64,000 nucleotides of DNA from positions 310,001 through 374,000 of the forward strand of contig NZ_AUFK01000014.1 in NCBI RefSeq assembly GCF_000426465.1, given 5' to 3'. Each line of letters opens with the position of its first letter. Within the stretch, counting starts at the first letter, position 1. The stretch comes from Epilithonimonas caeni DSM 17710. Lineage in GTDB: Bacteria; Bacteroidota; Bacteroidia; Flavobacteriales; Weeksellaceae. Below the pieces are notes generated by a model. That model searched no databases. It saw nothing but the letters and a program-made list of their open reading frames with translations, and was not told the DNA's origin. Made by a program: the position numbers and the translations under genes. Of the stretch, positions 36,356-45,818 are shown piece after piece.

Positions 36356-37351
36356 TTATCTCGGAACTTCGATGCTTTCCAAAATCTGTCTGATTATTTC
36401 ATCAGCTGTCAAACCTTCCATTTCACGTTCCGGAGAAACAATAATTCTGTGACGCAATACCGCCAACGATGCCTCTTTGATATCTTCCGGCGTTACAAAA
36501 TCACGACCCCGGATTGCGGCAAAAGCCTTGCTTGCTGTCAGCAAAGCCAAACTTGCTCTTGGCGAAGCTCCTAAATATAAAAACTGATTTTCTCTCGTAT
36601 TGATAATGATTTTCGCAATGTATTCCAGAAGGTTTTGCTCGACAATGATATCTTTTACCAACTGCTGATATTGTTTCAGTTGATATCCGGAAATGACTGT
36701 TTGTACAACATCCGTCTTATCCTCTAACTTATTGTGATGCTGATTTTTGATGATTTCAATTTCCTGTTCAAGATTTGGATAACCAACTTCGATTTTGAAA
36801 AGAAAACGGTCAAGCTGTGCTTCCGGCAGCCTGTACGTTCCTTCATGTTCGATTGGATTTTGAGTTGCAACCACCAAGAACGGTTCTTCCATTGGGTATT
36901 TGATTCCGTCCATAGTGATTTGACGCTCTTCCATCACCTCGAACAAAGCAGACTGGGTTTTTGCGGGCGAACGGTTGATCTCATCAATCAATACAAAATT
37001 GGAAAAAATTGGACCTTTTTTATATCTGAAATCCGCTTCCTTCACATTGAAAACCGAAGTTCCCAAAATGTCAGAAGGCATCAAATCCGGTGTGAACTGG
37101 ATTCGGCTGAAATCTACAGAGATGGTTTTAGCCAACAATTTTGCGGTAATTGTTTTTGCAACACCGGGAACACCTTCTATCAAAACATGCCCATTGGACA
37201 ATAATGCTGCCAAAAGATGTTCTATCATATTTTCCTGTCCTACAATGACTTTTGCGATTTCTGTTTTTACACGCTCCAGATTATTCCGCAATTCCATCAT
37301 ATCCAGCCTGGACTGGAATTCGGGCGCTTTGTCTTGGTATTGTTCTTCCAT
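36356..37351 (-). CDS. MoxR-family AAA+ ATPase
   Basis: The 331-residue ATPase has Walker A GVPGVAKTITAK, Walker B VLIDEINRSPA, sensor VATQNPIEHEGTY and the arginine-finger region RFLFKIEV. MoxR proteins act as chaperones for VWA or DUF58 partners. Its partner gene lies just downstream, and DUF4350, DUF4129 and SpoIIM genes lie upstream; the set forms a standard Bacteroidota cluster. A RAYT transposase unit separates it from the DUF4350 gene. Confidence 0.93.
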   Translation of the reverse strand: MEEQYQDKAPEFQSRLDMMELRNNLERVKTEIAKVIVGQENMIEHLLAALLSNGHVLIEGVPGVAKTITAKLLAKTISVDFSRIQFTPDLMPSDILGTSVFNVKEADFRYKKGPIFSNFVLIDEINRSPAKTQSALFEVMEERQITMDGIKYPMEEPFLVVATQNPIEHEGTYRLPEAQLDRFLFKIEVGYPNLEQEIEIIKNQHHNKLEDKTDVVQTVISGYQLKQYQQLVKDIIVEQNLLEYIAKIIINTRENQFLYLGASPRASLALLTASKAFAAIRGRDFVTPEDIKEASLAVLRHRIIVSPEREMEGLTADEIIRQILESIEVPR

Positions 37352-37372
37352 AGTTCTTATCTAGTTTATATG

Positions 37373-37991
37373 AAGCTCCGTAGGAGCGAAATGTTTGTAA
37401 TAAAAAGCGATAGTTATTTTGCGGAGCTCCGTAGGAGCGACACTTTAATTATCGTAAAATTCGAACAAATATTTTTCTTCAAAAGGAATTTCAAATTTAT
37501 TCAAAAGTTCATGATATTCTTCCCGGAAACTTTTCTTTTTATGATGCTCTTCCTGATTATTGATGTAATTAATGACTTTATCAATCTGACTTCTGGAATA
37601 TGAAAAGGCACCATAACCTTCTTGCCAATTAAATTTTCCATCAAACCAATTTTCTTCATTAATAAATCTGGAAGAATTTGATTTTATATCACGAATCAAA
37701 TCAGGGATTTTGAAATTCAGACTATTGAATCCTATCAGAAGGTGAGTGTGGTCAGGATTTGCATAAATAGCCAATAATTTTTGATTATTATTTTTAATGA
37801 TTCCTGAAATATATTTTTGTAACAATTCTCGTTTGGCTGGATGAATCAGATTTTGCCTTCCTTCTACCGCGAAGACAAACTGGATGTAAATTTGAATGTA
37901 TGTATTTGCCATTTTGTGTTTTTGTATCGCTCCTACGGAGCTCAAATTAATTATAACTATATTATCTACAAACATTTCGTTCCTACGGAAC
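37373..37991 (-). mobile_element. REP/BIME-RAYT unit inserted in the MoxR cluster
   Basis: Two hairpins with stem GCTCC-GTA-GGAGC (37375-37387 and 37426-37438) lie on the left. The inverse pair lies on the right: GCTCC-TAC-GGAGC (37929-37941) and GTTCC-TAC-GGAAC (37979-37991). The spacers between hairpins also match in inverse (GCGAAATGTTTGTA ... ATAGTTAT). The unit ends exactly at the DUF4350 stop and begins 22 bases before the MoxR ATG. It encloses the transposase gene and is a non-autonomous-looking BIME flanking a RAYT. Confidence 0.8.
37445..37912 (-). CDS. REP-associated tyrosine transposase (RAYT, Y1/IS200-like)
   Basis: This is a 155-residue Y1 HUH nuclease from ATG 37912 (MANTYIQIYIQFVFAV); the longer open frame above it overlaps the REP hairpins. 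It shows the HUH motif in PDHTHLLIG, WQEGYGAFSYSRS and the likely nucleophile tyrosine in VINYINNQEEHHKK. RAYTs are single-copy, non-mobile-acting relatives of IS200/IS605 transposases that process REP hairpins. The flanking hairpins support this class. No IS605 ends, no TnpB and no target-site duplication were seen. Confidence 0.85.
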   Translation of the reverse strand: MANTYIQIYIQFVFAVEGRQNLIHPAKRELLQKYISGIIKNNNQKLLAIYANPDHTHLLIGFNSLNFKIPDLIRDIKSNSSRFINEENWFDGKFNWQEGYGAFSYSRSQIDKVINYINNQEEHHKKKSFREEYHELLNKFEIPFEEKYLFEFYDN

Positions 37992-39161
37992 TCACTTTAA
38001 AATATCATCCAGTAATTGATTCATTCTTACAAGGTCTTCCTTCATCACGCTTGCATAAGGATCTTGTCCTTTTTTTACAAGTGTAACAGCCTCTTTTATT
38101 AGTTCAATATTTTTTCCGGTTTTCAGATGTAGTTTATTAATAAATTGTTCATCAAGATTATGAGTATCAATCATCAAATCTATTCTTATTCTATTCAAAA
38201 AATATTGTGCTTTCTTCGCCATCATCTCATGAAAATCACCTTCCTGTAGATAAAGATTTCCAATACTCCGGATAAATTCCACTGACGTATTTTTCAGAGG
38301 TTCAACAATTGGAACAATCCGTTGTTTTCTTTTGGCATTGAAAATAACGAAGACAACAAAACCTGTTATTAGCAGATACCACGCATATTTAAGCGGTGGA
38401 TTACTGAGAATAAACCTCATCGGCGACATCGATAAAGGTGTATCATTTTTGATAAACCACACTGTTTCCCTGTTCGGAAGATAAGAAAGTACACTTTCCA
38501 GATATTTGTTCTTTGAATTTAAAATATAATAATTGGTCAAGACCAAAGGCTCTGAATGGATATAAAAATGCCCTTTCCCGAAATTAACTTTCACAAAATC
38601 CGCGCTAAAGGAAGATTCATCACTTTTAGCTTTATGCAATGTTTTTCCAAGAATCTCTATATCATTCCTGATATAGGAAAACCCTTGATTTTCAGGAAAT
38701 TTATCAATAAACAACCTGCTTTCCCCCAATTTTTTATCGGTGAGTTGCAGATAATAATTTTCTTCACTGCTTACAGTCTTGAATCTAAAACCCAATGTAT
38801 CTCTCAATTTTGCAGTAGTGTCGTTGGTAAACCACATCACATCGGAACCTTCGGAAACCTGATTTAAAATATATTGCCAGGAAACATCATCCAGTTTTTT
38901 CTGAATGATCAAGATATTATGTGGTTTCTTCTGATCATTTTTTTGATAATAAGAATAAGGAGAAGCTCTTACTTTTTCTAATTTCCCATGAAATAAACCA
39001 GCCGATTCCTGATTAAAAATATAAAGTCCAAAAGGTGTTTTTTTATCGACATCAAAGCTCTTTCGCCAATCCAAAGCAGATTTTCTATTTCCACTAAACA
39101 TCGCCACCAAAATCAATATGATGATAAAAACAATAGCGTATATTTTGAATGTTTTGTTCAT
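37992..39161 (-). CDS. DUF4350 membrane protein
   Basis: The 389-residue protein has one N-terminal helix (6-22, IYAIVFIIILILVAMFSG), a long extracytoplasmic region (about 25-250) and a second helix near 250-270 (YAWYLLITGFVVFVIF). A basic cytoplasmic tail (KRKQRIVPIVEPLK) follows. This is the DUF4350 architecture, usually found with MoxR and DUF58. Function is unknown; it may belong to the same membrane complex. 24 bases separate it from the DUF4129 gene. Confidence 0.82.
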   Translation of the reverse strand: MNKTFKIYAIVFIIILILVAMFSGNRKSALDWRKSFDVDKKTPFGLYIFNQESAGLFHGKLEKVRASPYSYYQKNDQKKPHNILIIQKKLDDVSWQYILNQVSEGSDVMWFTNDTTAKLRDTLGFRFKTVSSEENYYLQLTDKKLGESRLFIDKFPENQGFSYIRNDIEILGKTLHKAKSDESSFSADFVKVNFGKGHFYIHSEPLVLTNYYILNSKNKYLESVLSYLPNRETVWFIKNDTPLSMSPMRFILSNPPLKYAWYLLITGFVVFVIFNAKRKQRIVPIVEPLKNTSVEFIRSIGNLYLQEGDFHEMMAKKAQYFLNRIRIDLMIDTHNLDEQFINKLHLKTGKNIELIKEAVTLVKKGQDPYASVMKEDLVRMNQLLDDILK

Positions 39162-39185
39162 TGGCCTGCGGTAGTGAATTGACTT

Positions 39186-39974
39186 TTAGAATTTATTAAA
39201 ATAAGTTTTAAAATACTGATAATCTTTCTCCTCTGCATCGAATTCGCCATACCAGATATAATCATAGACATAAATAATACGGCTGAAATTTTCTTTCAAA
39301 TTAATGTCTTTCAGTTCCTTAAGATAATCCCGATTGGTTTTTTCGGGATTCCAATTGATCAGATCTTTGTCCGATAATTTTTTAAGTGCAAATAAAAAAT
39401 GATAACGGATCGCTGAACGGTAGTCTTGCTGTTTTTCGAATTTCAAGATACTCTGGGGAAAATTGATCTCGTGAATGTTTTCTTCTAGATCCTTGGATGT
39501 AATATTAATTTTTCGATTCTTCTTACCAAATAAGAAATTTCCTTCTTTCGACATCAGATACCTGATAAGAAGATATAGCAAAGATCCAATTACCAGAATA
39601 CCAATAGTTCGTAAAATGATCACCGTGTAATTGGTAGCTTTATTTGGGTCGATGCCTTTGAAGATCCTGGACAATAATTTGGCAATCTGTCTTTTGATAA
39701 TATCCCAAAGAGATTCTTGAGGTTTTGAAACCCCATAATCGAACTCGTTTCCTTTGTATTTGTTTTTGAAATCTGGAGAGAAACTTTTCGGATAAAGTGT
39801 ATTGTTCGTAGAATAATCGGATCTGACCAAAGAATCCGTCAAGACAAACTCTTCTTCAGAATCATAACTTATCGAATCCTCAACAACTTCCACTTCCTGC
39901 ACAGTATCGTACTGAGAAAAAACAGAGCTTCCCAGTAAAGAAAAAAATAACAAAAGAAGGATTCTAAATCTCAT
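39186..39974 (-). CDS. DUF4129 membrane protein
   Basis: It has 262 residues starting at ATG 39974 (MRFRILLLLFFSLLGSSVFSQ); a TTG three codons upstream is less likely. A signal peptide leads into an acidic extracytoplasmic segment (EVEVVEDSISYDSEEEFV). One transmembrane helix (about 115-140) is followed by a cytoplasmic C-terminal DUF4129 domain (YRSAIRYHFLFALKKLSDKDLINWNPEKTN). DUF4129 is a routine member of MoxR clusters. The role is unknown. Confidence 0.83.
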   Translation of the reverse strand: MRFRILLLLFFSLLGSSVFSQYDTVQEVEVVEDSISYDSEEEFVLTDSLVRSDYSTNNTLYPKSFSPDFKNKYKGNEFDYGVSKPQESLWDIIKRQIAKLLSRIFKGIDPNKATNYTVIILRTIGILVIGSLLYLLIRYLMSKEGNFLFGKKNRKINITSKDLEENIHEINFPQSILKFEKQQDYRSAIRYHFLFALKKLSDKDLINWNPEKTNRDYLKELKDINLKENFSRIIYVYDYIWYGEFDAEEKDYQYFKTYFNKF

Positions 39975-39995
39975 CCGCTTCAAATTAACTCAATT

Positions 39996-41003
39996 TTATT
40001 GCTGAACAGACCATCGATTTTTATCCCCTGAGACAAGTACATTTTGGTTTAGTTTTTTTATGACGATAAATGGATATATAAAATAGTAAAAAGCGATCAG
40101 AGACAACGTTCCAAAGATGATGACCAGATTCAGAATCAACGGCATTGTCTGCGCATATCTGGTTACAAAACCTTCTATAATTCCGGCAAATATGGTAAAT
40201 GGGACTGTACTTAAAAAAATTTTAAAACTATCTCGGAAACCCTGCTTGAAAGATTCTAATCTTGATAAGGTTTTCGGAAACAAAATAGATGCACCTAAAA
40301 TCAATCCCGCCATGGCTTCCACCACCATTCCAAAGATCTCAAAAGCACCGTGCAGCCAGATTCCTTTAGCACTTTCCAGTAGAACATTCTGTGTTTTGAA
40401 AAAAAACTGAAATGCTCCTAGCATGATGCTGTTCTGCATCAAGGCATACAAAGTTCCTACTCCTCCGGAAATCCCATATATGTAAAGTTTTGCTCCAACT
40501 ACCAGATTATTAACGATGATCATTATGGACGAGCTCCAATTGGATCCGCTTCCGTAAATTGCCGTTGCATCGCCTTTTTTGATATTTTCCAAGGTCTGGT
40601 TTACATAACCTTCTCCTAAGATCAGTGTCGCAAAATCTTTGTCATAAATAGATGAGATAACACCTATTGCTACAAACAAAACAAAAAAACAAAAAGCATA
40701 GTACAGATATCTCCGGTATTGGTAAACCGTCATTGGAACTTCTGTTACAAAAAAATGCCTGACCCGGTTTTCTTCTATTCTTTTGGTCTTATAGATTCTT
40801 TGAAAAATTTGGGAAGAGAGGAAGTTGAGATAAACCGTTGTTTTACTTTTAGGATAATAGGTCTGCGCAAAGGAGAGATCGTTAATAAGATTGATGTAAA
40901 GGGACGAAAGGTCATCCGGATCTTTTTTCATTTTTCCATTGATAACCTGTTCGATTTCCAACCATTTTGCTTTATTTTGCTTTATAAAAGCCACTTCTCT
41001 CAT
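39996..41003 (-). CDS. SpoIIM-family membrane protein
   Basis: The 335-residue protein has a soluble N-terminal region (1-about 95) followed by about six transmembrane helices. SpoIIM/DUF95 marks are LMQNSIMLGAFQFFF, WLHGAFEIFGMVVEAMAGLILGASILFP and IPFTIFAGIIEGFVTRY-like stretches. In endospore formers SpoIIM helps peptidoglycan remodelling in engulfment; here it is a cluster gene of unknown function. It diverges from the RDD gene across 20 bases. Confidence 0.87.
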   Translation of the reverse strand: MREVAFIKQNKAKWLEIEQVINGKMKKDPDDLSSLYINLINDLSFAQTYYPKSKTTVYLNFLSSQIFQRIYKTKRIEENRVRHFFVTEVPMTVYQYRRYLYYAFCFFVLFVAIGVISSIYDKDFATLILGEGYVNQTLENIKKGDATAIYGSGSNWSSSIMIIVNNLVVGAKLYIYGISGGVGTLYALMQNSIMLGAFQFFFKTQNVLLESAKGIWLHGAFEIFGMVVEAMAGLILGASILFPKTLSRLESFKQGFRDSFKIFLSTVPFTIFAGIIEGFVTRYAQTMPLILNLVIIFGTLSLIAFYYFIYPFIVIKKLNQNVLVSGDKNRWSVQQ

Positions 41004-41023
41004 AATGCTAAAATAATAAAAAT

Positions 41024-41776
41024 ATGAATCAGATCGCCATCAATACTTCACAAAATGTAAATGTAAATTTTACATTGGCAGGTGTTGGAGAAAGGATCTT
41101 TGCTTTTTTTATCGATTCTTTCATCAAAGTGATATATGTTTTCATCATATTTTGGATCCTGCGCAATGTTTTTGACTTTTCAGACTTCACCAGAGGTATG
41201 GACGGCTGGTCTGTTGGTGCAATCATCCTGATCATCACACTACCCGTCCATATTTACACTTTGGTTTTGGAAAGCCTGATGGAAGGACAGACCTTCGGAA
41301 AAAGATTAATGAAAATAAAAGTCGTAAAAATCGATGGTTATCAGGCAGGTTTTGGAGATTATTTGATGCGTTGGATCTTCCGTTTGGTTGATATTATCGG
41401 TAGCATGGGAATCATAGCATTTATCACTTCATTAATATCAAAAAACCATCAGCGTTTGGGCGATATCGCAACAGGGACAGCCGTTATTTCTCTTAAAAAC
41501 AATGTCAATATTTCACACACGATCCTGGAACATTTGAAAGAAGATCATGTCCCGACTTTCCCCCAAGTTGTTCTACTGAGTGACAATGATGTAAGGATTA
41601 TCAAGGAAAATTTCCAAAAAGCATTGAAGTCCGATGATCGTGAGATCATTAATAGATTGACGAAAAGAATCGTTGAAATTTTAAAGCTCGACCCCGAATC
41701 TATACAACTGACTCAAAGACAATTCATTAGCATTGTTATCAAGGATTATAATTTTTACACGGGCAAAGATCAATAA
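41024..41776 (+). CDS. RDD-family membrane protein
   Basis: The 250-residue protein has an RDD domain in residues 15-155: GVGERIFAFFIDSFIKVIY, then TFGKRLMKIKVVKIDG and HQRLGDIATGTAVIS. Three or four transmembrane helices are present, followed by a soluble tail of about 90 residues (VLLSDNDVRIIKENFQKAL). RDD proteins have been proposed as transporters or membrane regulators. It belongs to the MoxR/SpoIIM neighbourhood and reads away from it. Confidence 0.85.
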   Translation: MNQIAINTSQNVNVNFTLAGVGERIFAFFIDSFIKVIYVFIIFWILRNVFDFSDFTRGMDGWSVGAIILIITLPVHIYTLVLESLMEGQTFGKRLMKIKVVKIDGYQAGFGDYLMRWIFRLVDIIGSMGIIAFITSLISKNHQRLGDIATGTAVISLKNNVNISHTILEHLKEDHVPTFPQVVLLSDNDVRIIKENFQKALKSDDREIINRLTKRIVEILKLDPESIQLTQRQFISIVIKDYNFYTGKDQ

Positions 41777-41836
41777 AGCGGAATCAATTTCTGCAGTCAT
41801 TTTAATATATTTGACAAAATTTTTAACCATTATAAA

Positions 41837-42247
41837 ATGAGAATCTTTCTATTAATAACTTCACTATTGATAAGCAATCCCGTTTTTTCCCAATCCGAAA
41901 CTTCCAAAACTGAAATTGTTTCTGATTCCAAGGCGGAATTTCCCGGCGGACAAACAGCTTTCCGAAACGAGTTCATGAAGATGGTACACGCCTATGTAGA
42001 TATCACCGCCTATGGAGTGAATGGAAAATTTTCTTTTGTACTTACCATCGACGAGAAAGGAAAAATGAGTGAGCTGAAGATCTATCCTAAAGTCAGAAAC
42101 GATGAGGAATTCAAGCAGGATATGAATTTTGCCATGAAGCGTATCAAGAAAAAATGGAAACCTGCAATAAAAAACGGAGTTCCGGTAAGTTCAAATATTA
42201 TTTTCGAGATCAATTTTACTTCTGACCATTCTGATGAAGAATATTAA
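41837..42247 (+). CDS. Small secreted TonB C-terminal-like protein
   Basis: This is a 136-residue protein with a signal peptide (MRIFLLITSLLISNPVFSQ). The mature part EFPGGQTAFRNEF...GKFSFVLTIDEKGKMSELKIYP...KKKWKPAIKNGVPVSSN follows the pattern of TonB C-terminal/energy-transducer-like domains without any membrane anchor. The role is unknown. It is the first of a pair with the next gene, which has the same pattern; the two are 4 bases apart. Confidence 0.75.
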   Translation: MRIFLLITSLLISNPVFSQSETSKTEIVSDSKAEFPGGQTAFRNEFMKMVHAYVDITAYGVNGKFSFVLTIDEKGKMSELKIYPKVRNDEEFKQDMNFAMKRIKKKWKPAIKNGVPVSSNIIFEINFTSDHSDEEY

Positions 42248-42251
42248 AGCC

Positions 42252-42992
42252 ATGAAAAACATTTATTTTATTCTATTATTATTTTCAAATTTATTTTTTT
42301 CTCAAATTTTAGATGAATATCCAAAAGGCCAAACTTTCTACAAAGACGGAATCATAAATTTCTATAAAGAGGCCCACGAATTTTTGATAAAAAGCAACGC
42401 AAAAGAATGTGATCCAAAGGAGATATATGTTCCGAGAATTCTCGTATCAGCCGAAGGAAAAGTGAAAGTGGTACAAGATAGCGACACGCTGAATATTTCC
42501 AAAAACAAATGCGCATATGACCTGTCAATGTCTGTTTTGAAAAGTCTGAAGAATTGGTCACCCGCAGAGGTAAAAGGAAGGAAATTCGGGGCAATTACAG
42601 ATTTCGTTTTCTATCCAAAAGATCTGATGAGTAATTACAAAGAGAATTATAAAGCCTCTGATCACATCTCCAATGCTGAGTATTTTGAAGGAAAGAAAAA
42701 ATTCGACAAAGATTTTCACAATAATTTCATGGCATTATTCCAAGATTATCACATCAACGGGAACGTTAATATAGAGTTTTACATCAGCGGAAGCGGGGAA
42801 ATTATCAATGCGAGAATTTATCCGGAAATAGACAACAAGGATTTTAACAAAGATTTTTTCAGAGCATTGAAAAGAATCAATAAAAAATGGAATCCCGCAT
42901 TGTATTCTGGCTTGCCTATCAAACAAAGATTTGCGTTTCCCATAAGATTTTCTACCAATTTCAATTCAACAAATCCTAATAGCAATTATTAA
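42252..42992 (+). CDS. Secreted protein with TonB C-terminal-like repeat
   Basis: The protein has 246 residues from ATG 42252, which gives a clean signal peptide (MKNIYFILLLFSNLFFSQ); an earlier in-frame ATG at 42234 overlaps the previous gene. It carries two related halves, each with the pattern (G/A)xxxxxI...SGSGEIINARIYPEIDNKDFNKDF..ALKRINKKWNPALYSGLP. The second half closely resembles the C-terminus of the preceding protein. Function unknown. Confidence 0.78.
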   Translation: MKNIYFILLLFSNLFFSQILDEYPKGQTFYKDGIINFYKEAHEFLIKSNAKECDPKEIYVPRILVSAEGKVKVVQDSDTLNISKNKCAYDLSMSVLKSLKNWSPAEVKGRKFGAITDFVFYPKDLMSNYKENYKASDHISNAEYFEGKKKFDKDFHNNFMALFQDYHINGNVNIEFYISGSGEIINARIYPEIDNKDFNKDFFRALKRINKKWNPALYSGLPIKQRFAFPIRFSTNFNSTNPNSNY

Positions 42993-43036
42993 AATTCTCA
43001 AGATATTTCAATCTGCCATTCTGTCACAATATTTTG

Positions 43037-43044
43037 TATCTTTG
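43037..43044 (+). promoter_or_regulatory. -7 box upstream of miaB
   Basis: TATCTTTG matches TAnnTTTG exactly, 82 bases before the GTG start of miaB. No convincing -33 element is seen. Confidence 0.45.
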
Positions 43045-43125
43045 CAGACTTAAACAGTTCAAAGTTTTGGGTTCAAGGTTCTTCAACATTGGATTTCCAA
43101 ATATTGAACTTTAAATCTTAATCTA

Positions 43126-44562
43126 GTGCAGGAAAAATATATAGACGAGACCAAACAAGGAGAAGCTTTTGCCATTGCTGAAAAATCCGGAAATTCCAAA
43201 AAATTATTTCTGGAAAGCTACGGTTGCCAAATGAATTTCTCCGATTCCGAGATTGTTGTATCCATCCTTAATGAGCAAGGTTACAATACAACTCTGAAAG
43301 CGGAAGAAGCTGATTTGATTTTATTGAATACTTGCTCCATCCGTGAAAAAGCAGAGCAAACGGTGAGGATGCGTCTGGCTCAATTCAAAAATCTTAAAAA
43401 AGAACGCCCCAATATGACCGTTGGTGTGCTTGGTTGTATGGCGGAAAGGCTGAAAACCAAATTTTTAGACGAAGAGCAACTCGTAGATCTGGTAGTTGGT
43501 CCAGATGCTTACAGAGACCTCCCGAATCTTCTCAAAGAAACTGACGACGGCAGGGACGCCATCAACGTAATCCTCTCGAAAGAGGAAACTTATGCAGACA
43601 TCAACCCTGTTCGTTTAGGGGGAAATGGTGTTACTGCGTTCGTTACAATTACAAGAGGTTGTGATAATATGTGTACGTTCTGTGTTGTTCCCTTCACCCG
43701 TGGAAGAGAAAGAAGCCGTGACCCGCATTCTATCATAGAAGAATGTCTTGATCTTTGGAATAACGGTTACAAAGAGATCACATTACTTGGTCAAAACGTT
43801 GACTCTTATCTTTGGTACGGTGGCGGTCCAAAAAAAGATTTTGCAAAAGCATCCGAAATGCAAAAACTGACTGCCGTAAATTTTGCCCAACTTATGGAAA
43901 TGGTCGCGAATGCGGTCCCGAATATGAGAATCCGATTTTCAACATCCAATCCTCAGGACATGAGCCTGGATGTTTTCCGAGTGATGGCAAAGTATGATAA
44001 TATTTGCAAATACGTCCACTTGCCGGTTCAAAGCGGAAGTGACAGAATTCTTGGTTTGATGAACCGCCAGCACACCCGCCAGGAATATCTGGATCTAATC
44101 AAAAAAGCTAAAGAGATCGTTCCCGACATTTCTTTTTCACAGGATATGATTGTCGGATTCTGCACAGAAACAGAGGAAGACCATCAAGATACATTGTCAT
44201 TGATGAGAGAAGTGGAATACGATTACGGTTATATGTTCGCTTATTCTGAAAGACCTGGAACACCTGCTCACAAAAAGATGGAAGATGACATTCCTGCTGA
44301 TGTCAAGCAAAGACGTTTGGCGGAAGTGATCGCTTTACAAGGTGAATTGTCCAAAAAAAGAATGGCCTCTTATGTTGGTAGAGTTCACGAAATATTGATT
44401 GAAGGAGTCTCTAAAAAGAATAAGAACCAATGGAAAGGCAGAAACTCTCAAAATGCGGTTTGTGTTTTCGATATGCTGGAAGGACAGAAAATTGGTGACA
44501 TTGTATCCGTTTTCGTCCACGGGAACACGCAGGGAACGCTTTTGGGGGAAACGGTTCTGTAA
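43126..44562 (+). CDS. miaB: tRNA-2-methylthio-N6-dimethylallyladenosine synthase MiaB
   Basis: The 478-residue radical-SAM methylthiotransferase modifies i6A37 made by MiaA. The N-terminal UPF0004 cluster cysteines are C34 (YGCQMN), C70 ([10 protein letters not shown]) and C104 (LGCMAERL); the radical-SAM cysteines are C179, C183 and C186 (GCDNMCTFC). A C-terminal TRAM domain follows. The start is GTG, giving [12 protein letters not shown]. It is about 26 residues longer at the N-terminus than many MiaB proteins. Confidence 0.96.
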   Translation: MQEKYIDETKQGEAFAIAEKSGNSKKLFLESYGCQMNFSDSEIVVSILNEQGYNTTLKAEEADLILLNTCSIREKAEQTVRMRLAQFKNLKKERPNMTVGVLGCMAERLKTKFLDEEQLVDLVVGPDAYRDLPNLLKETDDGRDAINVILSKEETYADINPVRLGGNGVTAFVTITRGCDNMCTFCVVPFTRGRERSRDPHSIIEECLDLWNNGYKEITLLGQNVDSYLWYGGGPKKDFAKASEMQKLTAVNFAQLMEMVANAVPNMRIRFSTSNPQDMSLDVFRVMAKYDNICKYVHLPVQSGSDRILGLMNRQHTRQEYLDLIKKAKEIVPDISFSQDMIVGFCTETEEDHQDTLSLMREVEYDYGYMFAYSERPGTPAHKKMEDDIPADVKQRRLAEVIALQGELSKKRMASYVGRVHEILIEGVSKKNKNQWKGRNSQNAVCVFDMLEGQKIGDIVSVFVHGNTQGTLLGETVL

Positions 44563-44577
44563 ATTCGTAAAGCACAA

Positions 44578-45816
44578 ATGGAAAGACTGTTTCTAATTTT
44601 CTTCTTTTTTTTATCCTTGGGTATTTCTGCGCAATTGGGTAGCGAAAAATGGAGTGAGGATATAAAATATCTGCAAAACAATCTTACCAATAAGCACTAC
44701 AATCTTTTTGCTCTTCGCCCTGAGGCGGATTTTACGAAAGAACTTAATAATATAATTGCCAGATCGAGTAATCTTACTGATTTTCAAACGGCTTTGAAAC
44801 TGCAACAAGCACTTGCAAAACAAGGCGATACGCACACTAATTTGTCATTAAGGAAATTCATCAACAACAATGAAATCCTGCCATTAGGCTCATATTTTTT
44901 TGGAAATGATTTTTACATTACATTTACCAACGCCGAAAACAAAGAATTATTGGGAGGAAAGATATTGGCTATTAATGATTTTGACATTAAAACTGTAACA
45001 GACAGTTTATCGACCTTATTCCCAAATGAAAATTCCGGGATTTTCAGAAATCGTATTCCGGAGATTTTGCCTTATAATCAAACGCTCAAAAATTTTGGTT
45101 TTTCCAAAACTGATGCAGTAAAGATAAAATATGAAAAGGACGGAAAAATATCTGAGAAAACCGTTTTCCCATCTGCAATAACAAAGCAAAACCGAGTAAG
45201 AATCACACCAAAAACCTTGACTTTTGTTCAGGAAAATAAGAGGAAATATTTCGAGAAGAAATATTTTGACGAGGATAAAATCCTTTATGTTCTTTACAAT
45301 GTTTGCACAACCAACGAAAAGCGTAATCCATCTTCTGAGAATCCGTTGAGTTTTGGAGAATTTGAAGATTCAGTTTTCAAGATCATCAAGGACAATAAGG
45401 TTGACAAACTGATTTTTGATATGCGGCAAAATGGAGGTGGTAGTTCAAAACAAGGCAGAGAATTTGTTAAAAAGCTGTCCCAGAATCGTGACATCAACAG
45501 AAAAGGTCATCTTTTTGTTGTTCTAGGCCGTGATACGTTTTCTTCTGCAATACTGAACGCGACAGATTTCCAAGAGGAAACCAAAGCTATTTTCGTAGGA
45601 GAAGAAACATCGGGAAAGCCTAATCATTATGGAGAAATTCAAAGTTTTGAATTGCCAAATTCCAAGTTGAAATTGACCTATTCCACATATTATTTCATCA
45701 GAACAAAAAAGAAAAACATCAATACCATAAAACCTGATCACGTTGTAGAAGTATCTTTTGATGATTACATTAATGGTATAGACCCTGTTTTTGAGTTTAT
45801 AAAAAACTATAAATAA
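44578..45816 (+). CDS. S41-family (tail-specific protease-like) peptidase, secreted
   Basis: This is a 412-residue protein with a signal peptide (MERLFLIFFFFLSLGISAQ). A small N-terminal domain is followed by a C-terminal peptidase S41 domain with KLIFDMRQNGGGSSKQGREFV, VVLGRDTFSSAILNATDF and FVGEETSGKPNHYGEIQSFELPNS. A serine in DTFSSA is the probable nucleophile. A classical PDZ domain is not evident. It is 15 bases after miaB. Confidence 0.85.
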   Translation: MERLFLIFFFFLSLGISAQLGSEKWSEDIKYLQNNLTNKHYNLFALRPEADFTKELNNIIARSSNLTDFQTALKLQQALAKQGDTHTNLSLRKFINNNEILPLGSYFFGNDFYITFTNAENKELLGGKILAINDFDIKTVTDSLSTLFPNENSGIFRNRIPEILPYNQTLKNFGFSKTDAVKIKYEKDGKISEKTVFPSAITKQNRVRITPKTLTFVQENKRKYFEKKYFDEDKILYVLYNVCTTNEKRNPSSENPLSFGEFEDSVFKIIKDNKVDKLIFDMRQNGGGSSKQGREFVKKLSQNRDINRKGHLFVVLGRDTFSSAILNATDFQEETKAIFVGEETSGKPNHYGEIQSFELPNSKLKLTYSTYYFIRTKKKNINTIKPDHVVEVSFDDYINGIDPVFEFIKNYK

Positions 45817-45818
45817 TT

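Noticed and set aside
37373-37991. CRISPR-like or IS200 interpretation of the repeated hairpins at 37.4-38.0 kb
   Set aside because: Only four hairpins in two inverse pairs, no spacers and no cas genes; IS605-type ends and TnpB are missing, so RAYT with REP pairs fits better.
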